DNA from: Flavobacteriales bacterium UBA6770
GTDB lineage: Bacteria > Bacteroidota > Bacteroidia > Flavobacteriales_G > Salibacteraceae
DNA length: 64,000 bases
Direction of reading: 5' to 3'
Assembly (NCBI GenBank): GCA_905181875.1
Contig: CAJIZH010000006.1
Location: 153,247 to 217,246 of the forward strand
Shown piece by piece: positions 45,486 through 56,204 of this stretch. The position numbers and the translations under genes were made by a program. Each line of letters opens with the position of its first letter. Position 1 is the stretch's first letter. The notes beneath the pieces were generated by a model, which was given only the letters and a program-made list of their open reading frames with translations, did no database searches and was not told the origin of the DNA.

Positions 45486-46868
45486 ATGTCAAAATATTCA
45501 GCTTCAATCCAAGAAAATAAACAACGTTATTTAGATGAGTTATTCGATTTATTAAGAATTCCATCAGTAAGTGCAGATCCAGCATATAAAGCGGATGTTA
45601 TCCGAACTGCAGATGAAGTAGCCAAGCGTTTGACTGAGGCTGGAGCAGAGAATGTTGAAGTATGTGAAACTCCTGGTTTTCCAGTAGTTTATGCTGATAA
45701 AATGTTTGACCCATCTAAGCCTACAGTCTTGGTTTATGGTCATTATGATGTGCAGCCTGCTGATCCAGTTGAATTGTGGACTTCAGGTCCATTTGAACCC
45801 GTTATTAAAGAAACACCAATTCACCCTGAAGGAGCAATATTTGCTAGAGGTGCTTGTGATGATAAAGGACAGATGTACATGCACGTTAAGGCTTTTGAAT
45901 TAATGATGCAGCACGATACCTTGCCGTGTAATGTAAAGTTCATGATTGAAGGGGAAGAAGAAGTTGGTTCTGAAAATTTGGAGTGGTATGTAAAACGCAA
46001 CCACGAAAAATTGGCCAATGATGTTATCTTAATTTCAGATACAGGAATGTTGGCAAACGATATTCCATCTATTACAACTGGTCTAAGAGGACTTGCTTAT
46101 ATGGAAGTTGAAGTAACTGGACCAAACCGAGATTTACATTCTGGATTATACGGTGGAGCAGTGGCTAATCCAATAAACATACTGACGAAAATGATAGCTT
46201 CCTTGCAAGACGAGGACAATCGAATTACTATTCCAGGATTTTATGATAAAGTAGAAGATTTGAGTGCTGAAGAACGCGCTGAAATGGCGAAAGCTCCTTT
46301 TAGTTTGGATGCTTACAAAAAAGCATTGGATATGAACGACGTGCATGGAGAGAAAGGCTACTCAACTATGGAACGTAATTCTATTCGTCCAACATTGGAT
46401 GTAAATGGAATATGGGGTGGTTATACTGGCGAAGGTGCAAAAACAGTGATTGCTTCAAAAGCAAATGCAAAAATCTCGATGCGTTTAGTTCCAGGGCAAA
46501 CTCCAGACGAAATTTCAGAATTATTCGAAAAGCACTTTATAGCTATTGCACCAAAAAGTGTGAAGGTAAAAGTAACCACGCATCATGGCGGACATGGTTA
46601 TGTAACGCATACTAATGATCATGCTTACAAGTCAGCAAGCAGAGCTTACGAAACTACTTTTGGTAAGAAACCAATTCCAGTGCGCTCTGGAGGTAGCATT
46701 CCAATTGTAGCCTTGTTCGAACAAGAATTGAAATCAAAATCTATTCTTATGGGATTTGGGTTGGATAGCGATGCAATACATTCACCAAACGAACATTTTG
46801 GAATATTCAATTACCTAAAAGGTATCGAAACAATTCCTCATTTCTACGAGTTTTTTGCTGAAGGATAG
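45486..46868 (+). CDS. M20 family dipeptidase
   Basis: 460 residues from ATG 45486 (MSKYSASIQENKQRYLDEL). Zinc ligands and catalytic residues lie in VLVYGHYDVQPADP, GACDDKGQMYMHVKAF and IEGEEEVGSENLEWY; the dimerisation lid has LHSGLYGGAVANP. Similar to carnosinase-like (CNDP/PepV) cytosolic dipeptidases. The C-terminal His motif HSPNEHFGI is complete. No operon partners. Confidence 0.94.
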   Translation: MSKYSASIQENKQRYLDELFDLLRIPSVSADPAYKADVIRTADEVAKRLTEAGAENVEVCETPGFPVVYADKMFDPSKPTVLVYGHYDVQPADPVELWTSGPFEPVIKETPIHPEGAIFARGACDDKGQMYMHVKAFELMMQHDTLPCNVKFMIEGEEEVGSENLEWYVKRNHEKLANDVILISDTGMLANDIPSITTGLRGLAYMEVEVTGPNRDLHSGLYGGAVANPINILTKMIASLQDEDNRITIPGFYDKVEDLSAEERAEMAKAPFSLDAYKKALDMNDVHGEKGYSTMERNSIRPTLDVNGIWGGYTGEGAKTVIASKANAKISMRLVPGQTPDEISELFEKHFIAIAPKSVKVKVTTHHGGHGYVTHTNDHAYKSASRAYETTFGKKPIPVRSGGSIPIVALFEQELKSKSILMGFGLDSDAIHSPNEHFGIFNYLKGIETIPHFYEFFAEG

Positions 46869-47031
46869 TAGCAAAAACACACACTATTTAGCATCAGTAC
46901 TTTAATTCTAAAACTCAATCTAAGGCGAGAGATTAATTAGATGTTTAAATCAATTCAAAGCACTTTGTTTCGTTCAATGTAATAACAATTAGTGTATTTT
47001 GATGTGATTAAAAAATAGTAGAGATTGTAGT

Positions 47032-48468
47032 ATGTCATCCTTTAAAAAAACATCTTTTTTCCTTGGACCATTCGTTTGGTTAGTTAGTCTGCTGATGCAT
47101 ACTAATTATCAAGAATCCAGTCTTTTATTGATGCTTGGTGTTGCCTTTTGGATGATACTTTGGTGGATAGCTGAAGTCGTTCCCATTTACGTTACCGCAC
47201 TTTTACCTATGGTGCTTTTCCCAGCGTTAGGTATTTTCTCGGTCAAAGAAACTTTTCAGCCTTATGCTAATCCAATAATTTTCCTTTTTATGGGAGGGTT
47301 TATTATAGCTTTAGCAATGGAAAAACGCAAATTACACTTGCGCATCGCCCTCAATCTTATCAAAATAACGGGAACTAAACCAACGGGAATTATTCTTGGG
47401 TTCAGCATAGCTACCGCTTTTTTGAGTATGTGGATTTCCAATACGGCAACCACTGTAATGATGTTACCAATTGCCATGTCCGTAATCCAATTGCTTAAGC
47501 TGCAAGAAGAAACCAAGGAATATAAGAAGTTTGGTTTAGCACTAATGCTGGCCATTGCATATTCCGCTAATATCGGAGGAACCATGACGCTAATCGGAAC
47601 TCCTCCAAATATCGTTTTTGCTGGTTTTTTGTTGGAACGCTACCAAATTGAAATCAGCTTTGGAGAATGGATGCTAATCGGAGTTCCGTTTGGAGTTCTA
47701 ATGTTGACCATAACTTATTTTGTCCTGACCAAAGGCGTAATTAAAATTCAATTGCCTAAAATAGAAGGCGCAAAGCAGCTTATTGCTAATGAATTATCAG
47801 CATTGGGGAAAATGCAAAAGGCCGAGTCTTTGGTGCTTTTAGTATTTGTGCTTACTGCTTCATTGTGGATGTTCAAGGGGCAAGTAAATACGTTGATTTT
47901 TGGCAGTGCAGTGTTAAATAACACCTCCATAGCCATGATTGGGGGGTTACTTATGTTTTGTCTTCCTGTGCAGTTGAGTTCAAGTGAGTTTTTGCTGGAT
48001 TGGAAAGCAATGAAAGATTTACCATGGGGAATTTTACTGCTTTTTGGTGGTGGATTAAGCTTAGCTGCCGGACTTCAATCTGTTGGAGCAATTGATATTG
48101 TAGGAGATGTTATCGCTAGTAACTTAACAGTTAGTCTGCTGGTAATGATTATTGGATTGGCTACGCTGAGTTTGTTTGCCACTGAAATTATGAGTAACGT
48201 GGCTTTAGTTACCGTTTTAATTCCTGTAGTTTTTGGAATTAGTGACCAATTAGGCGTTAATCCTTTTGAGCTGACTTTGCCAGTTGTTCTAGCCGCGAGT
48301 TGTGCGTTTATGATGCCAATTTCTACGCCTCCTAATGCTGTGGTGTACAGCAGCGGACAAATCAAAATCAAACAAATGATGCGGGTTGGTTTTGTCTTAA
48401 ATATAGCAACTATTGTGCTATTGAGTTCGTTAGTTTATTGGTTGGTACCTTTGGTTTTTTTAAATTAA
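47032..48468 (+). CDS. SLC13/DASS family sodium:anion symporter
   Basis: 478 residues, about 12 membrane segments. The two SNT-type signatures are present as MWISNTATTVMMLPIAMSVI and the later FATEIMSNVALVTVLIPVV, plus GTPPNIVFAGF and ISTPPNAVVYSSGQIK. Imports dicarboxylates, citrate or sulfate with sodium; the substrate cannot be told. Stands alone between the dipeptidase and a pseudogene. Confidence 0.92.
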   Translation: MSSFKKTSFFLGPFVWLVSLLMHTNYQESSLLLMLGVAFWMILWWIAEVVPIYVTALLPMVLFPALGIFSVKETFQPYANPIIFLFMGGFIIALAMEKRKLHLRIALNLIKITGTKPTGIILGFSIATAFLSMWISNTATTVMMLPIAMSVIQLLKLQEETKEYKKFGLALMLAIAYSANIGGTMTLIGTPPNIVFAGFLLERYQIEISFGEWMLIGVPFGVLMLTITYFVLTKGVIKIQLPKIEGAKQLIANELSALGKMQKAESLVLLVFVLTASLWMFKGQVNTLIFGSAVLNNTSIAMIGGLLMFCLPVQLSSSEFLLDWKAMKDLPWGILLLFGGGLSLAAGLQSVGAIDIVGDVIASNLTVSLLVMIIGLATLSLFATEIMSNVALVTVLIPVVFGISDQLGVNPFELTLPVVLAASCAFMMPISTPPNAVVYSSGQIKIKQMMRVGFVLNIATIVLLSSLVYWLVPLVFLN

Positions 48469-48724
48469 GTCACTCATTATTAATATGTTAAAAAATAAAA
48501 CTGTTCGTCATTCCATTGAAAAATAATTTCAATATTTATTAATTAATAGTGTTTACGAATGCAGATATTCGTCTTTGAAGGAACTACCTTAGTCTACAAA
48601 AAAATGTCTATAGATTTTTAAAACCAACAAACCTCTAAAAAATTACTTGAAACAAAACTTACCTAATTAACTTCTAGGAAAAGCAATATTATCTGGATAG
48701 AAAATTGCAGTAATGCTAATATGA

Positions 48725-49358
48725 ATTTTCAGTATTGACAGTTACTTCAAGAAATTAGACTCAGCATTGATAGGAAACACTAAAATTACTTATAGCTTTA
48801 CAGACGGTATTGGGTGTCAAGATTCTGCAAATCAAATGATTGTAGTAGAATCAAATCCGCTGTTTAGTCTTGGTGCTGATACTTCAACATGTGTTGATAT
48901 CGCTCTAACATTAGATGCTCAATTAAATAACATGATCTATTTATGGAGCACTGTTGATAGCACTCAAACGGTTCAAGCGTCTAAAGCTGGAAGCTGGTCA
49001 TTAGTGGTAGCAGACACTTCAACAATAGCCAATTGTACTTATTCAGACACCATTAAGGTAGATTATGAAGCAGTGTGTGTAAGTATTGATGAATCAATTG
49101 CAACGACTACTGAGCTGAAGTACTATCCAAACCCAACTCATGGCCGTGTAAATGCTATTATTAAAGGTTTTGAAGGCTTAGATGTGCAATTGCACATTGT
49201 GAGTGCTCATGGAAGTATTGTTTACCATGAAGCACTTAAATATGCCAGTTGAATACAATGGACACTTCGATTTAAGCAACGAAGCACCTGGAATCTATTT
49301 TATAACCCTTACTTCAAAAAAGGGTAGTGTAACGCACAGAATTACTTTGAATAGTTAG
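48725..49358 (+). pseudogene. 3' remnant of a T9SS surface protein gene, frameshifted
   Basis: Starts without a codon in the middle of a gene: IDSYFKKLDSALIGNTKITY then SFTDGIGCQDSANQ, a short Ig-like repeat, and a type A sorting domain beginning KYYPNPTHGRVNAII. An extra A in CTTAAATATG (about 49241) shifts the frame; the correct frame continues MPVEYNGHFDLSNEAPGIYF to a stop at 49358. The bulk of the gene is missing upstream. Confidence 0.75.
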
Positions 49359-49382
49359 TAAAGTTTAGGTTAAGTTAGAAAT

Positions 49383-49421
49383 TGCCCTTTTCTTGCGAAT
49401 TGCAAGGAAAGGGCACTTTTG
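49383..49421 (+). terminator. Intrinsic terminator
   Basis: Stem TGCCCTTTTCTTGC / GCAAGGAAAGGGCA (14 bp, one G-U pair), loop GAATT, then CTTTTGTTTT. It belonged to the decayed T9SS gene. Confidence 0.85.
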
Positions 49422-49718
49422 TTTTATAGCCATTATTTTAGCTATTTATTAATAGAACAAGCACAAAATGAATACGAACAGACTCGAAACAATTCCTGAA
49501 CCAGAAAAGGATTTTTCTTCTACTAATATGAAATGTTTTTGAGCATAGTTTATAATTATGCTGAAAAAGTTCAATTAATCACTTTCAGCTGGAAGTGATA
49601 ATTGATACATTAGTAAATGATTTTCCATTCTGGATTTATTTGAGTTACAGCTCAATATTTCAGACAATTATAAAGCTATTAAAAGAACGTGAATCGAATT
49701 TAAAACTCAAATCTGAAC
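49422..49718. other. Region between terminator and methyltransferase gene
   Basis: A 24-codon frame at 49468 begins like a gene (MNTNRLETIPEPEKDF) and stops. Further right a frame reads QLEVIIDTLVNDFPFWIYLS into the start of the next gene. These may be remnants of one deleted gene; nothing firm. Confidence 0.3.
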
Positions 49719-50531
49719 ATGTCCTACGTTATTCAAACACTGAAAGATGAATTGTTGAATTCCTATACAACGGAAGAAGGCATACTTTGCTTTAAGCCAA
49801 AAAGCACAGCCGAAAAAGCGCAGGATAAATACGAAAATATTTCGAATAATATCGACTTTTATACTTGGTTAGCCTATGGTATTGACCAGTCTCAAAATGA
49901 TGCCAAAAGTGTTTATTCCAGAATAAATAATGTTCTTTTAAGAGAACTCAATACTAATAAAATTCATTTAACCGTTCTAGATGTTGGGTGTGGAGTAGGC
50001 AGAACACTGTATGATGTTTCGCCGCTTTATAACAAAGTTCAATTTATCGGCTTTGATTATTCGGTTAATATGCTCCGCCGTGCAAAACAAATTTTATTTG
50101 ATAATAAGTTGCTTCAAATAGACCTTTCAACTTCAGGATTAGTCTCCTTTGAGCTGATTGGTAAAAACCAAACCAATGTTCATTTGGTCCAAGGTGACGC
50201 GATGGATTTGCCATTTAAACTCGATTCAGTTGATGTGATGGTCAATACCTTTTTAATCGACAGAGTAAAAAATGTACGGTTAGCATTAGAGCAAATGATT
50301 GCTGTTCTAAAGCCAGGAGGGCTTTTTATCTTAACAAGTCCCTTGAACTTCCAGACCACCAATAATTGGAAATATGGAAACCAAGAAATCTTAATCGAAC
50401 TACTTAAAGAACTTGGGATTGAAGAGCTGGTTACTGAGGATAATATTTTACATACAGAAGTGTTAGATGCAAGAGGTAATTCTAAAGTATGGAATACGCT
50501 TATGGTATATGGAAAAAAGATATTTCCATAA
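49719..50531 (+). CDS. Class I SAM-dependent methyltransferase
   Basis: 270 residues. SAM-binding motif I LDVGCGVGRTLYDV, motif II QFIGFDYSVNMLRRAKQI, motif post-I VQGDAMDLPF and motif III LKPGGLFILTSP. An N-terminal ~90-residue extension with few motifs precedes the fold. Resembles UbiE/COQ5-like methyltransferases but the substrate is unknown. Confidence 0.85.
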   Translation: MSYVIQTLKDELLNSYTTEEGILCFKPKSTAEKAQDKYENISNNIDFYTWLAYGIDQSQNDAKSVYSRINNVLLRELNTNKIHLTVLDVGCGVGRTLYDVSPLYNKVQFIGFDYSVNMLRRAKQILFDNKLLQIDLSTSGLVSFELIGKNQTNVHLVQGDAMDLPFKLDSVDVMVNTFLIDRVKNVRLALEQMIAVLKPGGLFILTSPLNFQTTNNWKYGNQEILIELLKELGIEELVTEDNILHTEVLDARGNSKVWNTLMVYGKKIFP

Positions 50532-50694
50532 TGACTGTATGTTTTTTTCTAAAAGTTACTAGAAAATAGGGTTTAACTAAGGGTAATATTTTCAACATTA
50601 AGATCTGTACGTTATTCTATTCCTTAGTATGCCAAAAGAATAATTTAGATCCAGTTGCAGTGCGAGTTATTCTTTCAACTGCGGTGATTATCTT

Positions 50695-50907
50695 CTATAC
50701 AAAGATGTCTTCTTCAATTGAAGAAGTTGGACTGCTTGAAAGGAACTCCTCACTTTCTATTACTTCTAGTACTTCAATAGATTGTTTTACCGTTTCTTTA
50801 ATATTCTTATCAAGCTTATGCGCCACAAAATCCAATAGTGATATAACTTCTTTGGACTGTATAGTAGCTTTTAATTCCGCTTTTAAAATGTTATTTGATA
50901 AAAACAT
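50695..50907 (-). CDS. Possible small helical protein
   Basis: 70 residues, MFLSNNILKAELKATIQSKE then DFVAHKLDKNIKETVKQSIE and an acidic tail. Amino-acid composition is plausible for a real helical protein, but no family is recognised and the opposite strand is also open. Lies between the methyltransferase and photolyase genes. Confidence 0.35.
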   Translation of the reverse strand: MFLSNNILKAELKATIQSKEVISLLDFVAHKLDKNIKETVKQSIEVLEVIESEEFLSSSPTSSIEEDIFV

Positions 50908-51022
50908 TACGGTATGAAATAATTGATAAGCGAATTTGAGGTTCCATTGCCAAAGATTTGATGCTAGAATTCAGTCAAATTATTAGCTAAGATTCATTTT
51001 TGGGTTTTATTATATTGCTAAA

Positions 51023-52507
51023 TTATCGATTCAATTTATCTAAGAACACAGCGGCGTTTTGAAGGTGTGCTTCCTTCTTGTCTGGACTCAGTTTGTCAAA
51101 ATTCCGAACCAACATACTTAAGCGAGGATTGGATAAGAAAAATTCGCGCTCTTGATCCATGAAATTCCAAAATAATCCATCCCAAATAGCTTCCCAATCT
51201 CCTTTTGGATAATTACTCATTTTACGCAGGTAATTCGATCCGCTTATGTAGGGTTTGGTGGCGAAAGTTCCTCCATCTGCAAATTGGCTCATACCATATA
51301 CATTGGGCACCATTACCCAATCGTAGGCGTCGATAAATAACTCCATAAACCAACGGTAAATTTCATCGGGGTCAAATTGGCACAAGAGCATGAAATTTCC
51401 CAATACCATTAGCCGTTCAATGTGGTGGCAATAACCCGTTTCAAGCACTTTTTTGATTGTTAGGTCTACTGGTAATATTCCCGTTGTGCCCGTATAAAAA
51501 GAAGCAGGAATTTTTCGTTTAAAACCCCAAAAGTTACGAGTTCTAGAAAAGCTTCCTTTTACCTCGTACATTCCCCTTGTAAATTCTCGCCAGCCCAATA
51601 TTTGCCTAACAAAGCCTTCGGTTGAATTAAGCGGAACGTTATAACTAGTAGCAGACTTTACTGCAGCTTCAATCACCTCTTTTGGATGAAGTAATCCCGT
51701 ATTAATAAGCGGAGAGAGCAGACTATGGTGCAGTATAAGCTCTTCTTGGACAATAGCATCTTCATAGTCTCCAAACTCATGAAAGCGCTGCTCTAAAAAC
51801 TGGGAAAGCCAATCGGCTGAATCTTCCTTGGAAAAAGGGTAGATGGGGTAGTCGTTTAAACTCCCTAAGTTGTTGGAGAAATGCTCATTCGTATAAGCTA
51901 CCGCTTCTTTCCATGTAGAATTTGTTTTGGGGAAATGAACCGCTGGAGGTGTTTTGGTTTTAGGATATTTTTTTCTGTTTTCGGCATCGAAAGACCATTG
52001 TCCACCGGTCGGATCTTCATTACCTTCAAGGAGAACATTCCATTTTTTGCGTTGGCTTTTATAAAAGGAAGTTTGAAAGAATTTTTTCTTGTCTGGCCTA
52101 AAGAAAGCAGCCAATTCTTCTTTTGAATTAATGAAAAGGGGATTCTCAAATTGTTGAACGTCAATTCTGAATTTAAGAGCGCTTTCGTTGATTCTTTTAG
52201 ACAGCCAGTTGTCCGTTGGATCAATCAAATAAATCGATTTTACCCCCTCATGCTGCAAGTGCTCAATCAGAATTCTAATGTCAGATTTTGGATCAGTGGT
52301 ATTCACGTAAGTCACATTGTAACCGGCTGATTTTAAATCGAATTCATAACTTTTCATACTGGCTCGGTGAAAAGCAAGCTTTTGTTTGTGGAAATTGAAT
52401 TTCTTGAAAAAAAGAAATTCCTCTACCAAATAGATGGGTCTGTTTTTTTGGAGCGCTTCAGAATTTTGAAAAAGCTGGTGAGGAAAGACAATGGAAACTT
52501 CAGACAT
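51023..52507 (-). CDS. Photolyase-related protein (FeS-BCP/PhrB-like) without Fe-S cysteines
   Basis: 494 residues. N-terminal Rossmann-like domain VSIVFPHQLFQNSEALQ and the FAD-binding helical domain with GYCHHIERLMVLGNFMLLC, DAYDWVMVPNVYGMSQFADG and KPYISGSNYLRKM. In typical members (bacterial 6-4 photolyases) a cysteine-rich segment that binds a 4Fe-4S cluster follows. Here the segment from SNYLRKMSNYPKGDWEA to LFWNF has no cysteine, so the cluster must be missing. Light-driven repair of 6-4 photoproducts or a signalling role are possible. First start after the DUF2256 gene, 13 bases. Confidence 0.9.
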   Translation of the reverse strand: MSEVSIVFPHQLFQNSEALQKNRPIYLVEEFLFFKKFNFHKQKLAFHRASMKSYEFDLKSAGYNVTYVNTTDPKSDIRILIEHLQHEGVKSIYLIDPTDNWLSKRINESALKFRIDVQQFENPLFINSKEELAAFFRPDKKKFFQTSFYKSQRKKWNVLLEGNEDPTGGQWSFDAENRKKYPKTKTPPAVHFPKTNSTWKEAVAYTNEHFSNNLGSLNDYPIYPFSKEDSADWLSQFLEQRFHEFGDYEDAIVQEELILHHSLLSPLINTGLLHPKEVIEAAVKSATSYNVPLNSTEGFVRQILGWREFTRGMYEVKGSFSRTRNFWGFKRKIPASFYTGTTGILPVDLTIKKVLETGYCHHIERLMVLGNFMLLCQFDPDEIYRWFMELFIDAYDWVMVPNVYGMSQFADGGTFATKPYISGSNYLRKMSNYPKGDWEAIWDGLFWNFMDQEREFFLSNPRLSMLVRNFDKLSPDKKEAHLQNAAVFLDKLNR

Positions 52508-52520
52508 ATTTAGTTATTAT

Positions 52521-52655
52521 TTATTTGGATCTTCTGCAGCGTTCACTGCAATATTTTACTTCTTCCCAGTTTTTCTCCCATTTTTTTCGCCATTCAAAAG
52601 GGAGTTTACAAACGGGGCAAATTTTAGTGGGTAACTGGCCTTTACGTTTTTTCAT
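52521..52655 (-). CDS. DUF2256 zinc-finger-like small protein
   Basis: 44 residues, found by reading the gap directly: [20 protein letters not shown], then [20 protein letters not shown] and RSK. Four cysteines form CPVC...YCSERC, a likely zinc site (treble-clef-like). The DUF2256 family has this length and sequence and is often next to cryptochrome/photolyase genes. Its start overlaps the end of the preceding cryptochrome gene by 14 bases, and the PhrB-like gene begins 13 bases after its stop, so the three are one operon. Function unknown; possibly DNA or partner binding. Confidence 0.9.
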   Translation of the reverse strand: MKKRKGQLPTKICPVCKLPFEWRKKWEKNWEEVKYCSERCRRSK

Positions 52656-54132
52656 TCTTTGGTTTTTTTCTTGGCTTACTGGGCCTCACGTGGGTTTGTA
52701 GAATTCGTTTATTCTCCATTTTTACCATTTCATCTTTTCTGTGTCCCCAAATCTTAGACCTGGCGAGCTTTCCACTTGCTTCCAAATTTACAATTGGGTA
52801 GGGGTAATCCACTCCCAACTGAAAAACATCTTCTGACACATCAAAAACGGTGAGTTCCCAAGGTTCGTGAATAAATGCAACAGGCACTGGGGCAAGCTCG
52901 GGTATCCACTTTTTTATAAAACTTCCCTCTGGGTCATGATCTTTAGACTGTTTTATCGGATTATAAATTCTGACAGTATTAATGCCCGTTGTGCCCGCTT
53001 GCATTTGAAACTGTGGATAATGAATGCCAGGATCAAAGTCCAAAAACTGATTCGCTAGGTAATAGACTCCAGTTCGCCAATCTTGATCCAGGTGATGACA
53101 CAAAAATGATACGACCATGGCTCTCATTCTAAAATTAATCCAACCCGTTTGTTTCACGCAGCGCATGCAAGCATCGATTAACGGGTAGCCTGTTAAGCCG
53201 TTTTCCCATGCTTTAATTCGCTTTTCGTTGAGTGGACGCTCCAACGACTCATAGCCTTTGTTGATGCACTCATTTTCATAGGTACATTCTACTTCAAACT
53301 TTTGAATAAAGTGACAATGCCATTTTAGTCGTGTTAAAATACCTTCAAAAGCGCGCTTATTTGAATCGTAGTTTGAATGGTTTCTAATGTAATGGCAGGC
53401 CTGATGAATACTAAGGTTGCCCCATGCCAAATAGGGTGAAATGCGGCCGCAGGATAAACGGCTTTGTTGTGGTTTCGATATGTGTCTTGCATAGTTTTTA
53501 CCCCGTTCATCAGCAAAAGACCTTAAATATTTCCAAGCATATACTTCACCAGCAGGTTGAAAATTAGCAGGGTATTCAGACCATCTCGTCTTTAATTCAT
53601 TTGGAATTTGAAAGGGATGATTTATATCCAAACTGGAAGACACTGAGATTTCCACACTCAACGCAGGCTTATTTATGAAAGCATACCAAGCAGTATCCCA
53701 ACCTTTGCGGTTTTCGATTCCGCGTAAAACACCATTTTGTTGATGCTCAATCCAAACTATACCTTGTTTTCGGAAATATTTTTTAACTTCTTTATCTCTA
53801 TTCCAAGTAAGTTGCACTCCACTTTCTCTGTAGGAGAACACGTGCTGAATTTCATAGCGTTCTTGAATAAATTCAAATACCTCCAGCGAATTTCCATAGC
53901 AAGTTTCAACTTGTCTATTGAGTGGTGTTAGGGAAGTATTCATTACCTGAATCGATTTCCAGCAAAACTGTAAATGGCGCAGGCTTACTTCTTGATGGTT
54001 AATTAGTTTAGAGTCGAAAATATACAATAATAAATAGGGGCGTTTAGCCTGTTCAGCTGCCGCAATAGCGGCGTGATCCGTTAGTCGCAAATCGCGTTTT
54101 ATCCAAACAATATTAATTTGTGGTCGATCCAT
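52642..54132 (-). CDS. Cryptochrome/deoxyribodipyrimidine photolyase family protein
   Basis: 496 residues from ATG 54132 ([20 protein letters not shown]); ATGs at 54153 and 54141 are alternatives. N-terminal photolyase domain, then the FAD-binding domain: [70 protein letters not shown] and [20 protein letters not shown]. The layout is that of photolyase/cryptochrome enzymes that repair UV damage or sense blue light. The C-terminus is basic ([14 protein letters not shown]), perhaps for DNA contact. Heads the light operon with DUF2256 and the PhrB-like gene. Confidence 0.92.
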   Translation of the reverse strand: MDRPQINIVWIKRDLRLTDHAAIAAAEQAKRPYLLLYIFDSKLINHQEVSLRHLQFCWKSIQVMNTSLTPLNRQVETCYGNSLEVFEFIQERYEIQHVFSYRESGVQLTWNRDKEVKKYFRKQGIVWIEHQQNGVLRGIENRKGWDTAWYAFINKPALSVEISVSSSLDINHPFQIPNELKTRWSEYPANFQPAGEVYAWKYLRSFADERGKNYARHISKPQQSRLSCGRISPYLAWGNLSIHQACHYIRNHSNYDSNKRAFEGILTRLKWHCHFIQKFEVECTYENECINKGYESLERPLNEKRIKAWENGLTGYPLIDACMRCVKQTGWINFRMRAMVVSFLCHHLDQDWRTGVYYLANQFLDFDPGIHYPQFQMQAGTTGINTVRIYNPIKQSKDHDPEGSFIKKWIPELAPVPVAFIHEPWELTVFDVSEDVFQLGVDYPYPIVNLEASGKLARSKIWGHRKDEMVKMENKRILQTHVRPSKPRKKPKNEKT

Positions 54133-54153
54133 CGTACCCATCCAAAGTGACAT

Positions 54154-55078
<925 letters not shown>

Positions 55079-55140
55079 ACTGGACTCATAGTATCAACCC
55101 CACTTTAAAAAACGGGAATTGATAAGTCAAAAGTGGCGAC
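55079..55140 (+). repeat. Repeated leader, copy 1
   Basis: ACTGGACTC...CCCCACTTTAAAAAACGGG then AATTGATAAGTCAAAAG, ending 14 bases ahead of the lipoprotein ATG at 55154. Aligns with copies 2 (55472-55530) and 3 (56379-56440). Confidence 0.5.
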
Positions 55141-55153
55141 TACGCAGAACAAA

Positions 55154-55459
55154 ATGAAAAAATTAATGACCATTTTCGGAGCAATGTTTATTGCTTCAGT
55201 AATTCTGACAAGTTGCGGAGGTAACTCCGTTGAAAGCGATGCTAAGAAATATGCAGAGCTGGATTGTAAAGCACAAAAATGGGCTACCGAAGGTGCTGCA
55301 AAAGCAGCGGCAGGAGATATGTCAGCTATTACAGAAAGCACCAAATTAGCTTCAGAAGCAGCGTCTCTTGCTCAAGAAATGCAAGGAAAATACAAAGATG
55401 CAGCTGATTACCAAAAATTTACAGTAGCATATTTAAAAGCAATGGGTGACTGTAAATAA
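55154..55459 (+). CDS. Small lipoprotein
   Basis: 101 residues from ATG 55154: MKKLMTIFGAMFIASVILTS and CGG, a clear lipobox. The mature part is a short alanine-rich helical protein (KKYAELDCKAQKWATEGAAK, ASLAQEMQGKYKDAADYQKF). Not recognised beyond lipoprotein. An ATG-less extension to 55133 is unlikely. Confidence 0.75.
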   Translation: MKKLMTIFGAMFIASVILTSCGGNSVESDAKKYAELDCKAQKWATEGAAKAAAGDMSAITESTKLASEAASLAQEMQGKYKDAADYQKFTVAYLKAMGDCK

Positions 55460-55471
55460 ATTAAACAAACA

Positions 55472-55530
55472 AGTGGAGACCAGAACCCACAATAAAAACG
55501 GGGCGAAATCGAAAGGCCTTATGAGTAGAG
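55472..55530 (+). repeat. Repeated leader, copy 2
   Basis: AGTGGAGACCAGAACCCAC (GTGG/CCAC hairpin possible), then AAAAACGGGGCGAAATCG and GCCTTATGAGTAGAG. Closest to copy 3 and ends 18 bases before the TM2 gene. Confidence 0.6.
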
Positions 55531-55547
55531 TATTTAATTAATTAATA

Positions 55548-55883
55548 ATGGAAAAGTCAAAAGTAGACATGTTTTTATCAATGAATTCTGGAAACTTCAA
55601 GCAACCTGATCTGATGATAATAAAGGAAAAATTAGAAAAATTAGAAGATGATAAATTTTATTTAGTTCAAGGATTACAATTTCAAAAACCAGATACAATT
55701 TTTTTAATTGCAATTTTTTTAGGTTGGGAACGATTTTGGCTAAATGATGTTGCTCTTGGTATTGTTAAAGTAATTACATGTTATGGTTGTTTTATTTGGT
55801 GGCTCCTAGACATTTTTTCCGCTAAAGAAAGAACGTATAAATATAATCTTCAACAATTTAATCAAGCGGTAGCATTTGTTTAA
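55548..55883 (+). CDS. TM2 domain-containing membrane protein
   Basis: 111 residues. A charged N-terminal part is followed by two membrane segments with the TM2 pattern: IFLIAIFLGWERFWLNDVAL and GIVKVITCYGCFIWWLLDIF. TM2 proteins are commonly encoded next to DUF2752 genes in Bacteroidota, as here (15 bases apart). Function unknown. Confidence 0.8.
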   Translation: MEKSKVDMFLSMNSGNFKQPDLMIIKEKLEKLEDDKFYLVQGLQFQKPDTIFLIAIFLGWERFWLNDVALGIVKVITCYGCFIWWLLDIFSAKERTYKYNLQQFNQAVAFV

Positions 55884-55898
55884 AAATTAGAGTGCTTA

Positions 55899-56204
55899 AT
55901 GATAAGAAGGATTCTTAATTATGCCGAATATGCAATTTTGCTTGGACCGCTTATTTTGCCATTTATTTCTTTAGACTGGCTTGAGGCAGGAGATACTATT
56001 TGTATTTATAAGAATCTAACTGATCATGAATGTTTTGGTTGTGGAACTACTAGGTCTATTGTTGCAATCTCTCAACTTGAATTTTCTAAAGCATTTGCAT
56101 ACAATAGATTGGTCGTTATAATTCTACCCTTACTTTTTTTTGTTTGGATTAAAAGGTGGTATGAATTAGTAAAAAAACTTACCCATAACCAAGAATATAC
56201 GTAA
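55899..56204 (+). CDS. DUF2752 membrane protein
   Basis: 101 residues, two membrane segments (EYAILLGPLILPFISLDWL and NRLVVIILPLLFFVWIKRWY). The family hallmark CFGCGTTRSIVAISQLEF (C-x-x-C-G-x-T-R) is present. Its stop codon lies in the 5' arm of an inverted repeat (56202-56290). Confidence 0.85.
   Translation: MIRRILNYAEYAILLGPLILPFISLDWLEAGDTICIYKNLTDHECFGCGTTRSIVAISQLEFSKAFAYNRLVVIILPLLFFVWIKRWYELVKKLTHNQEYT

Noticed and set aside
55472..55530. Known riboswitch in the repeated leader
   Set aside because: The GTGG/CCAC hairpin and A-run did not match any riboswitch consensus I know; left as an unclassified repeat.
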